Assembly (NCBI GenBank): GCA_016808115.1 | Contig: JAEQBH010007360.1 | Coordinates: 186,001-250,000, forward strand | Direction of reading: 5' to 3' | Origin: Tetrastigma voinierianum | Taxonomy: Eukaryota; Streptophyta; Magnoliopsida; Vitales; Vitaceae | DNA length: 64,000 bases | Shown here: positions 43,920 to 54,080 of the stretch, one piece after another | Position numbering within the stretch: position 1 is the first letter of the stretch | Layout: every line of letters begins with the position of its first letter | The notes under the pieces: generated by a model | What the model saw: the letters and a program-made list of their open reading frames with translations, nothing else | Databases searched by the model: none | Told to the model about the DNA's origin: nothing | Made by a program: the position numbers and the translations under genes

Positions 43920-45400
43920 CATACGAGGAACAAAGTCAACCGGGAACCCCTGTGAATCCAAATGCACATAGAACCATGAGGATCACATCCATCCTCCCCA
44001 GAGTTAGTGCCCCATCTTGTATCATTCCTCCTGGCGAAGATGTAAGCGGTGAGGCCATATTTAGTACCCTACTCCCCACATATCTCATGGTATGGAAAAT
44101 GAAATCCATACACTCGTAGGGATTTTAGGAGGTCTGGCTACCTTTGCTAAGGAAGGTATGATGGACGTGGATTCTTGAAATAAAGCATTTCCATTGACTC
44201 TAAAGGACAAGGCCAAGATTTGGCTCAACTCATTGAGGCCTAGAACCATTAGAAATTGGGCTGAGTTGCAGGCAGAATTCCTGAAGAAGTTCTTCAATGC
44301 TCATAAGACCAATAATTTGAAAAGACAAATTTATACCTTTGCAGCTCAAGATGGTGAGAGGTTTTACCAGTGTTGGGAGAGATTTATGGAGACCATCAGT
44401 GCATGCCCACATCATGGGTTCGATACATGGATGCTGGTAAACCACTTCTATGATGGTATGTCTCCAACCATGAAGCAACTATTGGAGACTATGTGTGGAG
44501 GTAACTTTTTGAGCAAAAACCCGGATGAAGCCTTGGACTTTTGAACTATGTGTTTGAAACCTCAAAGGCATGGGATGAGCGAATCAAGGGAGCTAGAAAG
44601 ATCAAAGCCTTTGAACCAGCGAGGGGGCATGTATTTATGCACTTTACGAAGACCACGAGATGAAAGAAAAATTGACCACTTTAACTAGAAGATTGGATGA
44701 AATTTGGAAATGAAAAATCATCATGAAATCTGAAGCGGTTAATGAGTTATGCATCCCGACTTTTCTTGCTTCAATTTTCAATCAAATAATCACCCTAAGA
44801 ACCTTTGTCACAAGTATGCCATGTCACACAAATCAAAATAAACCACCCATAGATGCTCCATATGGTATGTTTATAACCACAACTGAAAAATCACCTAACC
44901 TTTCCTGGAAGCCCCTCCCCTGCTATGTACCTCCAGTGCCAAACCCTGAGGTTGGTTCCCCAATACGACCACAATACCACCATCCTCATCTCCTATGGAA
45001 CAAGCCATTTTTAAACTTGAGTAAGGTGGTAGGCAACTTTACAATGGAAGAGCAAAAGGAATTAATGTGCAAGCGCACGAAAGTTGATACGTAGAGAATA
45101 CAATAAACAAAAGAAGAATAGATGGGCTTGAAGCGATCTCGGCAGAGAAAATTAATGACTCTGTGATCACCCAAGATCAGCAAAGTTGCTAAGTGCAAGA
45201 AAGGGAGGTTCCGCTACAAACACTTCCAAATCTAAGGGAATTCATGAGGTAGGATCATCCAAACAATTCGGAATGGATGAAGTTAAGAGGTATAATTGCA
45301 CGAAGTGGAAAAAGAAGGTTGATCAACATGCAAAACTGTTGAAGGAACCTAGTCGGGAGAAGAATTGCAGTCTGAGCATATTCTCCTGAGAGGATTGATA
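43920..45400 (+). pseudogene. A1 gag, broken
   Basis: N-terminal words PRVSAPSCIIPPGEDV (about 44000-44045) match A3 (PRVSAPSCIIPPAEDV). The core is open at 44194-44544: LKDKAKIWLNSLRPRTIRNW, AELQAEFLKKFFNAHKTNNL, KRQIYTFAAQDGERFYQCWE and MLVNHFYDGMSPTMKQLLET. After a shift near 44540 come KPFEPARGH-like and LTRRLDE-like words. The coiled-coil tail shows LNLSKVVGNFTMEEQKE (45012-45062) and IDGLEAI-like. There is no zinc knuckle. Confidence 0.87.
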
Positions 45401-46130
45401 AAATACCGCATACCACCTCCATTTCCTGGCTTAGAGGTAAGAAGAAGGCATCTCGACAAGCGTTTTAAGAGGTCTTAAGGCAAGTGAAGGTTAACATACC
45501 TCTATTGGACATAATCAAGCAAGTCCTGCTTATGCAAAATTTTGAAAGATCTTTGCACAATCAAGAAGGATTAGGCGTGAGAAAAGGCATTTCTTCTTGA
45601 ACAAGTCGATTGCCATAATCCAAAGCAAATACTGCAATCAAATCTGAGGATCGAGTCTCCACAATTTAAGTCAATATTGGTGGGAATTGCATAGAGAAAT
45701 CATTGCTTGATTTAGGAGCCGTGTGAACCTCATCTTAGTATTCGGTATACAGCGATTGGAGTCTAGGTGAACTTAAACTGACATCACACTCTCATTGGCG
45801 ATAGATCGTTGAAAATCCTAAGGGGATAGTTGAGGATGTCTTAGTGAGATAGGCAAATTCTCTTATCCGGTAGATTTTGTGGTGCTTGACAGACGAGTGC
45901 GAATGAGCCAATCATGTGCCAATCATCTGGGAAGACGTCTACGGCCTTGCCAATGCAATCATCAATTGCCGAAATGGAGTCATGCAACTTACGTTTGGTA
46001 ACATGACATTGGAGTTGAACATATTCCACTTGAACAATAAACACAAGTTGGAAGAAACTGAAAATCAAGTGCCTGATGGAGTATGTTCAGTGTGTGGGAT
46101 GCGAGGCGAATGTCAAAGAGTGCGGGATAC
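45401..46130 (+). pseudogene. A1 protease remnant
   Basis: In order: PPPFPGLEVRRRH-like and NIPLLDIIKQVLLMQNFERS-like linker words (about 45415-45560), the active site LLDLGAV with intact DLGA at 45709-45720, then GIVEDVLV near 45825-45845 and FVVLD-like. It ends with ANAIINCRNGVMQLTFGNMT and LELNIFHLNNKHK (45948-46044). The text after that drifts into noncoding sequence without RT. Confidence 0.8.
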
Positions 46131-46903
46131 ACACTCTGACCAAGGTAAGGCGGGTGTTGTGATGCGACATCAGAAACCCTTTGTAGGAAATTGCTCAATT
46201 CAGAGATCCATCGGTGAGAAGCTAGAACAACAATGAAATCGACACAGTTCGATTCGGACCAACTAATAGGGTTTGAAATTATCCTCCTTGACCCTCCTTG
46301 AGCAATTTGGTAAGAATTGAGCTGATTTAGTGTTCTCACAAACCAGTGCAGCTCAACAATTTTTGCTTTTTTGTTTTAATTTAGTCAATTTTATTTAAAA
46401 AAAAAAAAAAAAAAAAAAGCTATTCAGTATATATATACAGACTTTTGCATATCATGTTTTGTGCCTTCACCATGTGTAACTATTTTTTGTTTTCATTAAG
46501 ACAATTGAATTGCTTCAGATGGACAATTGGATGCTTTAATTGGACAATTGAATTGCCTTTAAATGGAATTTGAAACCACGTTTGTCACCTTTATGTTAGA
46601 ACTGAATTCCATGTTTTATTTAATTTTTGGTCGATTTAAGTTCCGTATGCTCAACTTGAACATTTCTCCTTAAACTAATTCACACCTTGCCTCCTAGATT
46701 ATTTCAATAGAATTTGTGAATTTGTTTATATCCTTTAAGCTTTGCATAAGTAGGCCTTAGGCATGTTGGCAACCTAGGATGGGTTTGTGTTACCCATGTT
46801 GAAGACCCCGTGCGGAGTCTTCCAAAAGGAAGCGAAAAGAAAAAGAAAAAAAAAGAAAGAAGAAGAAAAATAAAGTCGTGAGTTTTGCTTGAAACCAGAG
46901 CAC
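46131..46903 (+). other. A1 post-protease noncoding and A-rich tract
   Basis: No gene. It contains CTTGACCCTCCTTGAGCAAT near 46290, related to the A2 and A3 block CTCATGGAGGGTCAAGGAGG, a poly-A run at 46387-46407 and the purine A-rich tract at 46837-46875. The GC-rich ORF of A3 is absent here. Confidence 0.65.
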
Positions 46904-47150
46904 GGTCCGAGGGTGTATGGCGAAAGCCTTTGAAGCAGATGCTACTAAGCCTTAATTGGTTGGGAGTCATCGATTTAGTCGTTACATGGGTGGATAGGTG
47001 ATCTAACGTTTGTAGGTGCTTGATTTTGAAGTCATTCGGTCGGGGTGAAGCAGTAGAGTTTGCGAGTCGTGATCCTTTGACAGTGCCTAAACCTTAATTG
47101 GTTGGAAGTCATCGGTGGACCCCCGTTACACGGACTTTGGTGAAGTCGAA
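46904..47150 (+). other. A1 conserved 3' block
   Basis: Two copies of CCTTAATTGGTTGGRAGTCATC, at about 46951 and 47093, each followed by a GTTACAYGG word. It is homologous to blocks in A2, A3 and A4 and to B1 52264-52480 (TAAGCC...GGTCGGGAGCCATTGACTT...ATTACATGGG). Noncoding. Confidence 0.75.
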
Positions 47151-47536
47151 TTTTAAGCATTGCATCCTACAGTGTAGTTGAATAAAGAAAGAAGTGCGTA
47201 ACTATCCTTATCTAGGTTGTTCAACAGCTTAAGGCCATGTCAGTGCTAGGTTGGGGGGAGGGAACAAATTTTGCAATTTATTGGCTTAATCTGGTTATAT
47301 AAAGAACCATTAGACTTAGGTGGAAATTCAAGTTGAGAATCGTGGATCCAAGATTGACTAGAATTGTTCTTGTATGGATTTAGTTCTTTCATATCAGTTT
47401 ACAACTTTGATGTCAATTTTTCAGTTTAAAGGCAATGTTTATATGTACATATACCTTTTTGAATCATAACCTTTTTGAAAATCACCACATGCATCTCCTT
47501 TTAGTTTTGCATTGCTAAGGGACTAGCAACGTTTCG
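47151..47536 (+). other. A1 distal 3' noncoding
   Basis: No gene. It contains GGTTGGGGGGAGGGA near 47250, a second purine run that might be a central-type polypurine tract, and TTTTGCATTGCTAAGGGACT before the true tract. Confidence 0.55.
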
Positions 47537-47547
47537 GTTGGGGGGTG
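47537..47547 (+). other. A1 polypurine tract
   Basis: GTTGGGGGGTG directly before the LTR start TGATTAATGCC. This is the plus-strand priming site. Counterparts are CCCCCAACT at 56382-56390 and CCCCCAACC at 17877-17884 on the plus strand of minus elements. Confidence 0.85.
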
Positions 47548-49187
47548 TGATTAATGCCCAAAAAGTGCAATTTTGAACCCTATATTAGATAGGTTTTGAG
47601 TGCTTTTTGCGCATTAATCATATCATTATACCAGTGGAAGTGTTCAAGTCTTCTTAGTAGCACTTATGCCCCGTTAGAGAGTATTTTTGTTTGTTTTGCG
47701 GGTTTTGCGCACTGAGAAGTTCCATGCTCGGGATGTATGATGAATCATGAAGTTTGAACTCAAATTAATACGACCATCAACCCGACCCAGAATCAATGAA
47801 AAACTGAAGGCAAAGTGAAGAAAAAGAAGTGATCTGTTAGAAACCTTGGAAGCCAATGATGAAGATCGACAAATCAGGAATTTCGCTAAACTGCGAAAAT
47901 TTCGGCCCGAACTTGAAAATTTGTGAGTTTTAGCGAAAATTCTAAATTCAACGAATTTGTATATTTGCTAGACACGGGGTTTTAGCTAGGCGAAGCGTTT
48001 CTAGCGAGAAATTTCATGATTCGCTACTCTAAAAATTCGCTAAGCTAGCAAAATTTTGCTAGCTAATAGTGCGACCTTAAGCGAAATTTCTATTTTCATT
48101 TATGCTGGTGATTTAAGCACCTAGCGAAAATCTTCGATCTGGCGAAATTCCTTTCATATAGTCTGTTTTTGTAAATTAATGCAATGAGCTTCAAATTTGG
48201 TGTATTCTTTTATCTTGTCCTTTAACTTAGCGGAGTGTTAGGTTTTTTGGTATTTTCATATATTGAGGTGGCCTATATAAACCCTCTTTTGTAATCAATA
48301 TAGAATTTTTGGGAAGCAACAATTTGGGGAGAGAAGAATTTGTAAGTTTCATTTTTGTAATAAAGTCTCGTATTTTATTTAGGGTTTATTTTCCTCTCTT
48401 CTCTCTCCTCTTTCCCTTACTTCTAGGCTTCCAAACACCTCTTGAGCATGACAACTAAGAGATGCTTGGCTAACCTCATTTTCTTTGAAGAGGAAGGAAG
48501 CTAGCTTGGTAGTGGGGCTTATGCATGTTGTCTTCTTGTACTGAAAGTCACAGGTACTGTATTTATGGCCCTCATCTTCTCAAATTAGGGTTGAATAGCA
48601 TTGAATGTTGTTGATTTGGCCAATACTCTCCATGCTTTAGGATACAGTGCATACTTATTGCTAGATGTACTGTGGTTCATTAGATGGTCTTTACGAGCCT
48701 CTGAGATGACTATTTAATCACTGGGGTTTCAAGCGAGAAAGGGCCGCTAGCTGCATGCTACTTGTGTTGACTCAAATAGGAGTTGTTTTTTTAGGGTGAG
48801 GTTGCTAGTTAAATATAGATCCCAGGTTATGCCTTGGACTATAGGTTGCATGTCATAGCCTTGAGGATAAAACGAGGACACTTGTTTGCCCTAACTTGCA
48901 AGTTAGTGACCTAAATCTTCAAAGTTATCTTTTTTCACACTTTACTTTCCAGTTTTACAATTCCTAAATTTTCAAACTACTTCTCTTTTATTTTTTAGGC
49001 AAAATCAAAAGTCCAAATAGAAAGCCTTACCTTTTACCTTAATACGTATCATTTTAGGATGAAAACCCATCCCAGAGTGTTCGACCTAGACCACTATCTT
49101 TGTGTAGTAGCTTATTTCTACGGCAGTAGTAGAACTTAGGTATATAAATTTTGTTGATTTAGCTCAGCCCTCTTTGTGTACGAATCA
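47548..49187 (+). repeat. A1 3' LTR
   Basis: It starts TGATTAATGCCCAAAAAGTG and ends GTACGAATCA. TATA box at 48274-48281, palindrome cluster at 47878-48150. It pairs with 41960-43572. Confidence 0.92.
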
Positions 49188-49192
49188 GTAAC

Positions 49193-49692
49193 TCGTCTGA
49201 AGTCGACAACTGCTGCGAAGGCAATCCCGGTAGCTCATCTAGAAAAACATCCTCATACACGTAGACTACTCGAGGTAGATCTAAGTCAGGTCTCACCTCG
49301 TCCTCCAGGGTGAGACTTCTTTAGCAAACATCGTATCCATCACACCTGGACTCGTACATCGTTTGAGGCAAAATATCATGCTTATCCACGAAGCGTAACA
49401 CGAGTGCGAGTCACGTGTAGCGGTAGCCCTCTTTACGCTCCATGATCGATGATGACTGCATGCGCCATCGGTAATCCATCGAGGATGACGTCGAACTCTG
49501 ACATATCCATGACCCTTAGGTCCACTATGAGCAAAATCCCTGAGATCTCTAGCTCGTAACTACGACATATCATTTTTATTATTGCCACAGTCACGGGAGG
49601 CACACGTACATGGGCTCCTCGAGGCCTCAACCTCCCACAAGCCAGCTCCTATCTGGCGATCTGCGGCTGATGAATGAATCACGAAGCACGAA
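49193..49692 (-). pseudogene. C protease and PR-RT linker
   Basis: The minus-strand protease shows FDSCFVIHSSA-like sequence (decayed DSGATHSFIS), then ISGILLIVDLRVMDMSEFDV and ILDGLPMAHAVIID (49570-49433), the typical Tekay protease C-terminus. The linker reads LPRVVYVYEDVFLDELPGLP near 49270-49220, the usual segment before RT, then is cut by A1 at 49192. Confidence 0.85.
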
Positions 49693-50337
49693 TCAAATAA
49701 CACTCTTGCCCATAGGAGATAGCGAACGTACTGTTTGGTAGTGCTCCTGCGAGCTCGGTCGGTGATGTGACGGCGTGGTGAGCCCTGCACCCTTGACGTC
49801 CACTGCACTTGTGGGCCAGGTCCTCTGCCTCGGCCCATGTATCGGCCCCTGCGGCCTACGTGTGGCAGAGGCGCTGTCTGCGACTCCACAGGACTGATAT
49901 TGGCTCCTCTTACCCATACTAAGGTGTGGAGGAATAAGCGCTATCGCTCTGTCCATTTGGCCCAGGGCTGCGTCCCAAACAACCGGATCCACGTCTCGAG
50001 GCAATCCTTTCATATGTTTGGGCTGTTGGCAGTGAAGGTAACACACCCTCACACTTGACTGGCCAGCAACCTGTTCCGTCACGCCGGATGGCGCGACTCT
50101 GAACCCACATGAAGCCCCAGAAAGCCCTCTGCTCCGGTTGGAAGAAGAATGGCTCTCCTTCCTCTTGCCACTGGCACCCTCATCCCGAGTGCTCCGTGCA
50201 TCCTCCATCTCCCTCTCTATGGTCATGGAAGTCCCAACCATAGAGTCCATGTCTTGTAGGTGGAGTCCTACAATCCTGCCCCGAATGGACAATCTTAGCT
50301 CATTCTCAAAGACGATTTTCATACATGGCATAAGCAT
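49693..50337 (-). pseudogene. C gag, C-terminal half
   Basis: Open for 214 codons on the minus strand. It shows FENELRLSIRGRIVGLHLQD, then TSMTIEREMEDARS and SGKRKESHSSSNRSRG (the basic linker). A decayed zinc knuckle follows (VCYLHCQQPKHMKGLP, with the last Cys lost), then GPIHGPRQRTWPTS. The N-terminal capsid half that should precede LRLSIRG is missing, because the sequence passes at 50338 into an inverted LTR fragment. Confidence 0.8.
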
Positions 50338-50344
50338 GTGAAGT

Positions 50345-50817
50345 CGTGGTTCGAGACATGGGATTGGGCATGTAGATATTCAAGTAGGATCATGCATTTG
50401 CTTGAATGTGTTTGGTTGCCATTACATGTGCACTTAGATGGGGAGTAACCCATGTAGGAGATTATTACTACTGGGCATTGCTCACCCCGTCGTGGGATCC
50501 CCCTTTCAGAAGTCTGAGGAGTGTTAGAAGACTGACACTCGTTAGAGGCGCTTGAGAAGAAAGCTAGGCCGCGTGGCTTTGATTACGTTTTTGTAAAACA
50601 TGTATGAAATATTACAATTGAAACATGTTTATATTAAGAGTGATGTAACAACTCTTGAAAATATTGTAATATAGTTGGATATATTTTGGTGAGTATGATG
50701 TGTAGGCCAATGTGGCCATTTTTACTCATGTATGGGTCTCATGATATGAGACCTGTGATTTCCATGAGTTGACGATTAGTCAGCAGGACACCACACAGGA
50801 TTTGGGCGTCCACAGCA
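50345..50817 (+). repeat. Inverted fragment of the C LTR
   Basis: About 470 bases in plus orientation, matching the reverse complement of 37161 to about 37600 and also 14545-15094 of the solo LTR (CATGGGATTGGGCATGTAGA, AATATAGTTGG). It ends at the true LTR terminus TCCACA. It stands where the U5 end of the C 5' LTR, the primer site, the leader and the gag N-terminus should be. Confidence 0.8.
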
Positions 50818-51659
50818 CCCAAAACCCATATTATTCAAATATCAAGCACTAACACAAATAACACACATATAAGGCACACAAGGACCATTTTTAGTCAGAG
50901 ATCAGTCCGGGATTGTCCAAAATGGGTCTCGAAATTTCCAACATTCAATCCCAATTTTCGGGACTGATCAAACGGCCACTCACGACCTCATACCATTTAA
51001 ACCATTTTAAATGGCTCTTAAGCCGAAAATAAACCAAGTAGGAGAAAACCCCTACCTCCAGTCATGAAACTCCTGGCCCCGAACATCCCACGCGTAGCTC
51101 TTGCGAGTGGGAGCAGCACTAATCTCTGGCTCGCTAGGGATTCGACCAGTCCGATCACTGGAAAATCTAAAGAGAAGTTAGACACTCTTTCTCTAAAAAC
51201 CCTCTCTTTTCTTTTTCCCTCTCTTTTTCCTTCTTCCAAATCCGGTTGGGAGAGCTTGGAGTGAAGGACTTGTCTCTCATGCCACGTGTCGAGCCGTCAT
51301 TGGTTGACTTGGATTTCCTTATCCATATCCCTCTGCTGAGATTTTCCTCAATGGAATCATGGCATGTGTCCACGCGGCCCAGCCTTACTTGGCTTCATGT
51401 TTGTTAACTTTCGTACATGACATGGAACCTCTTGAGCATCAAAATGTGCAAAGTGTCACTTATTTACCCCTGATATCGAAAAATGTGAAATTCGGTATGC
51501 CGAATTTGGCAGCGAGATCGGCAGTGGTAGCTAGATTTCATGAGACGATTCTAACGGTGAAGTCTGTTTCATCACCCGATATCTAGAAAAATTCCGGATT
51601 TTAACCGAAATTACCATTTTACCCTTTTTCAAAAAATTAGAATTTTCTCGGGTTTTACA
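50818..51659 (-). repeat. C 5' LTR (right), truncated
   Basis: It matches about 38235-39069, including GACCATTTTTAGTC, AATGGGTCTCGAAATTT and GAATTTTCTCGGGTTT, and ends GGGTTTTACA, the proper LTR terminus. About 600 bases of the LTR middle are missing. GGTTG follows as target duplication. Confidence 0.87.
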
Positions 51660-52186
51660 GGTTGGCATCATTTACTTTCGTGTTTAGCTATGTTTATGTT
51701 TATATTTATATTCGTTGTTTACATATGTTTATGATTATGTTTATTGTTCGTGTTTAGATATGTTTAGGTTATGTTTATGTTCGCACGTTCACAGTTTTTT
51801 CTAGGTTTGTGTGTTAGGATGTCTTAGTGTAATTTCTTGTTCTAGGATTGTGTTAAGTAGTATGTGTGTGCGATGCCATGTTTTCCAATCAAGGATCTTT
51901 TTGACCTCTCCAAAACTTTTGAAAACACAAAGTGCAAGTAACAAGAAAGGATCCTTAGGTTGTTAGATGCTCGTGAATTACATGCTTGGATAGGTAGGAA
52001 TGACATAGTGAGTCACCTCCTTTGTGTTAATAGAGTCGAGTAGTCTACCAAACACTTTCGATAGTGCGATCTCGGGATATGCCTAGGTTAGTACCTACTT
52101 GCTCACTAACGTTCCGTAGGCAGGCGTTTTAAACACCCAAGTGATAAGACAGTGTAGAAAAGTGGATTGCCATTGAGCAGCGCCAT
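51660..52186 (+). other. B1 3' noncoding resumes
   Basis: T-rich sequence with a local ATGTTTATGTTTAT-type repeat at 51700-51790. From about 51950 it matches B2 12410 onward (GGTTGTTAGATGCTCG). No gene. Confidence 0.65.
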
Positions 52187-52187
52187 G

Positions 52188-52218
<31 letters not shown>

Positions 52219-52480
52219 TAGTGTGAATAGAATAAGTAGGACCTTCTAATCAGAATCTTGGGCATAGTCCGAGGGGCCTTTTAAAGCCTAATTCCCTAAG
52301 CCAACTGGTCGGGAGCCATTGACTTCACTGCCCATTACATGGGACCCGGGGATAGAAGTTTCCACAGCCTAAGGCCCTTAGGTTTGGTTGAGTGTTCGGG
52401 GTGAAGTTCGAGGGAGCCCGAATGCACAGTGCCCTTAACCCGACTAGGTGGAAGTCACCAGCGAATCTCGGAACACTCGA
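52187..52480 (+). other. B1 A-rich tract and conserved 3' block
   Basis: A poly-A run at 52187-52216, then the conserved block from AGTCCGAGGGG (52266) through GGTCGGGAGCCATTGACTTC and TTACATGGGACCC to TAGGTGGAAGTCACC near 52450. It is homologous to B2 12731-12920 and to family-A blocks. Confidence 0.72.
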
Positions 52481-52912
52481 TAAAAACTTACGAGTACTAG
52501 AGTCGTTCATGAATAGGTAGGTTAATATGAATAAAAATGGTGCGTTCTTATCCTTTCGTAGTTAGACTCTCCCAAATAGGCAAGTTGAATTCAAGTTTAG
52601 GGGTCCCAGAACCGAGTTATATGCTAGAGATCATACATCAAATACACATAGACTTCCTGGGAGAGGCCATAGAAAACCTAGGAGGTGAGTCACTTGTCGG
52701 CAGCCAGGATACGGCCCGAATTCTTTTCGAAAGTCGAACAACCTTAAGGATCCTCTGAAATTAGTAAGATTTGTGAGTTCGGTTCACTTTGATCCTTCCT
52801 CTTGGCAACATGTGCATCACCCTCGTATCGGTCCAAATTAGTATGTTATTATACGTGATAATGCGGTTCGGAGTGTTTTTGTAGGGGACAAGCAAGAAGC
52901 TAAGTTGGGGTG
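52481..52912 (+). other. B1 distal 3' noncoding with polypurine tract
   Basis: It aligns with B2 12926-13250 plus 15100-15219, confirming that the C solo LTR in B2 is an insertion (TTTGATCCTTCCTCTTGGCA here versus the split TTTGAT in B2). AAGTTGGGGTG at 52902-52912 is the polypurine tract. Confidence 0.75.
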
Positions 52913-54080
52913 TGATGAGTGCCCAAAAACACTCATTACAAACCCGGGATTTAGCAAGATTCGAGATCGATTTCATATATATATGACCGTGTTTTGATTA
53001 CTTTTCTAATATTTAGTTTTTGTAGGAGAAACACTGGAAAATGCTGGAAATGGAACCTTACAGGAGGCTTGGAGAAGTTGGTGCAGAAATCGCCCCAACG
53101 TCGCGACGTTGTGGGAAAGTCTCAACAAACCTTATCCCTTGGAGAGGCTATAAAAGGAATGGGAGAATTCATGCAAGGGGTTCGAAATGAGTTTGTTGAG
53201 CTAGGGTTTAAGGAATTGGAGCTTGGAACAAAGGAAAGAAGACTTGAAGACCGACCTTGGAGAGAGAGACTTGAAGAACCCGGGAGATCATCATTCCCTC
53301 GATCATCGAAGTTTTCTCTATTCCTATTCTTATGTCTTGCTTTTCATTTGTATTGGAACAAAACATAATGAGGTTCCAATTTCGCGATTTAGGGTGTTGG
53401 TAGAAATTTGGACATGAATACTATGTTAAAGTTTTAGCCTTTTTGTAATTCCATTATCTTTTCTATACTTGTTTTACCATTAATTCATGCTTGGATGAAT
53501 TCATATTAATTTCTGATCAATCTTAATATGTGTGTGGTTCTTTGTAAGATCTGAGAAGTGAATGAAGAATTAGACATAGTTGGGTTAACCTAATAAACTT
53601 GGTAATATAAGATTATCAATGATTAGGAGGCTTAGGAGTTCTTTGCACTCTATGCACCTTTAATGCTTGAGGTTGAGCCAAGGAGCAAGAAACCTAGTGA
53701 TAAAGGGAGGTTAAATGACCCAGAGAAAGGCATTAATTACATTAGATAAAGCGCCTTGGAAAACACTATATTAGGTAATGGAATGGAATCGCAGCATTAC
53801 ATAGTAGGATTGTCCAACAACACCAACACCTGACCTTTTTGCATCTTTAAACACTTTTACATCTGAAACGAACAATTATCTTAGTAATAGTTTAATTAGC
53901 TTTTAGCTCCGCTTAGCCATCATGATTGCTAGTTTGAATATTAAAAGAGTATTGTAATTTTGGTACTTAGCATACTACGATTAAGGTTTTCCCTGTAGAT
54001 CGATATGTGTACTTAAGTACACTTTATTACTTGACAAGCGTATACTTGCGCAGAATAGGCACTTTTCACTTCTATTTGCA
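52913..54080 (+). repeat. B1 3' LTR
   Basis: It starts TGATGAGTGCCCAAAAAC after the polypurine tract. It holds a perfect CAACGTCGCGACGTTG at 53096-53111. The end region GTACTTAAGTACACTTTATTACTTGA matches B2 LTRs. The right boundary is unclear; the usual TATCA end is not found, and TTTGCA at 54080 is a guess. The open frame at 52994-53368 has no family match. Confidence 0.75.

Larger units (their letters stand above)
41960..49187 (+). mobile_element. A1: family-A gag-only element inside C
   Basis: Plus-strand element with LTRs 41960-43572 (1613 bp) and 47548-49187 (1640 bp), flanked by GTAAG (41955-41959) and GTAAC (49188-49192). It contains gag and a protease remnant only. Its polypurine tract (47537-47547) is intact, while the primer site is decayed. 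It inserted into the RT gene of C, so it is younger than C, which is younger than B1. Confidence 0.9.
37161..51659 (-). mobile_element. C: full-length Tekay/Del-like chromovirus
   Basis: Minus-strand element flanked by GGTTG (37156-37160, 51660-51664). The minus-strand order is 5' LTR (rearranged), gag, protease, RT, RNase H, integrase, chromodomain-like tail, polypurine tract, 3' LTR. Its RT gene is split by A1. Assignment to the Tekay/Del lineage rests on RT (MPFGLKNAPATFMDLMHRVF), a protease DMSEFDVIL block, integrase and a VKVLW..GVEEATWE tail. The 5' end is rearranged (see 50345-50817). Confidence 0.88.
808..54080 (+). mobile_element. B1: outer Athila-like Ty3/gypsy element, heavily interrupted
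   Basis: B1 is the scaffold of the window. Its parts appear in the correct order on the plus strand: protease (808-1625), RT (1626-2420), RNase H (2421-3058, then 16379-16595), integrase (22649-23850), a palindrome array (24209-24562), ORF2 (25056-26142), 3' noncoding (27818-28004, 51660-52912) and 3' LTR (52913 to about 54080). The gaps are B2, A4, a copia-like LTR, A2 and C. The gag gene and 5' LTR lie left of the window or are lost. Removing B2 together with one copy of its target duplication restores reading-frame continuity across the RNase H region, which shows the pieces belong together. Assignment to the Athila lineage rests on protease and RT motifs and on the extra ORF after integrase. 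The link between ORF2 and the far 3' LTR rests on homology with B2. Confidence 0.75.

Noticed and set aside
52994..53368. Open frame of 124 codons in the B1 3' LTR
   Set aside because: It lies within an LTR, no family match is recognised, and B2 LTRs do not keep it.
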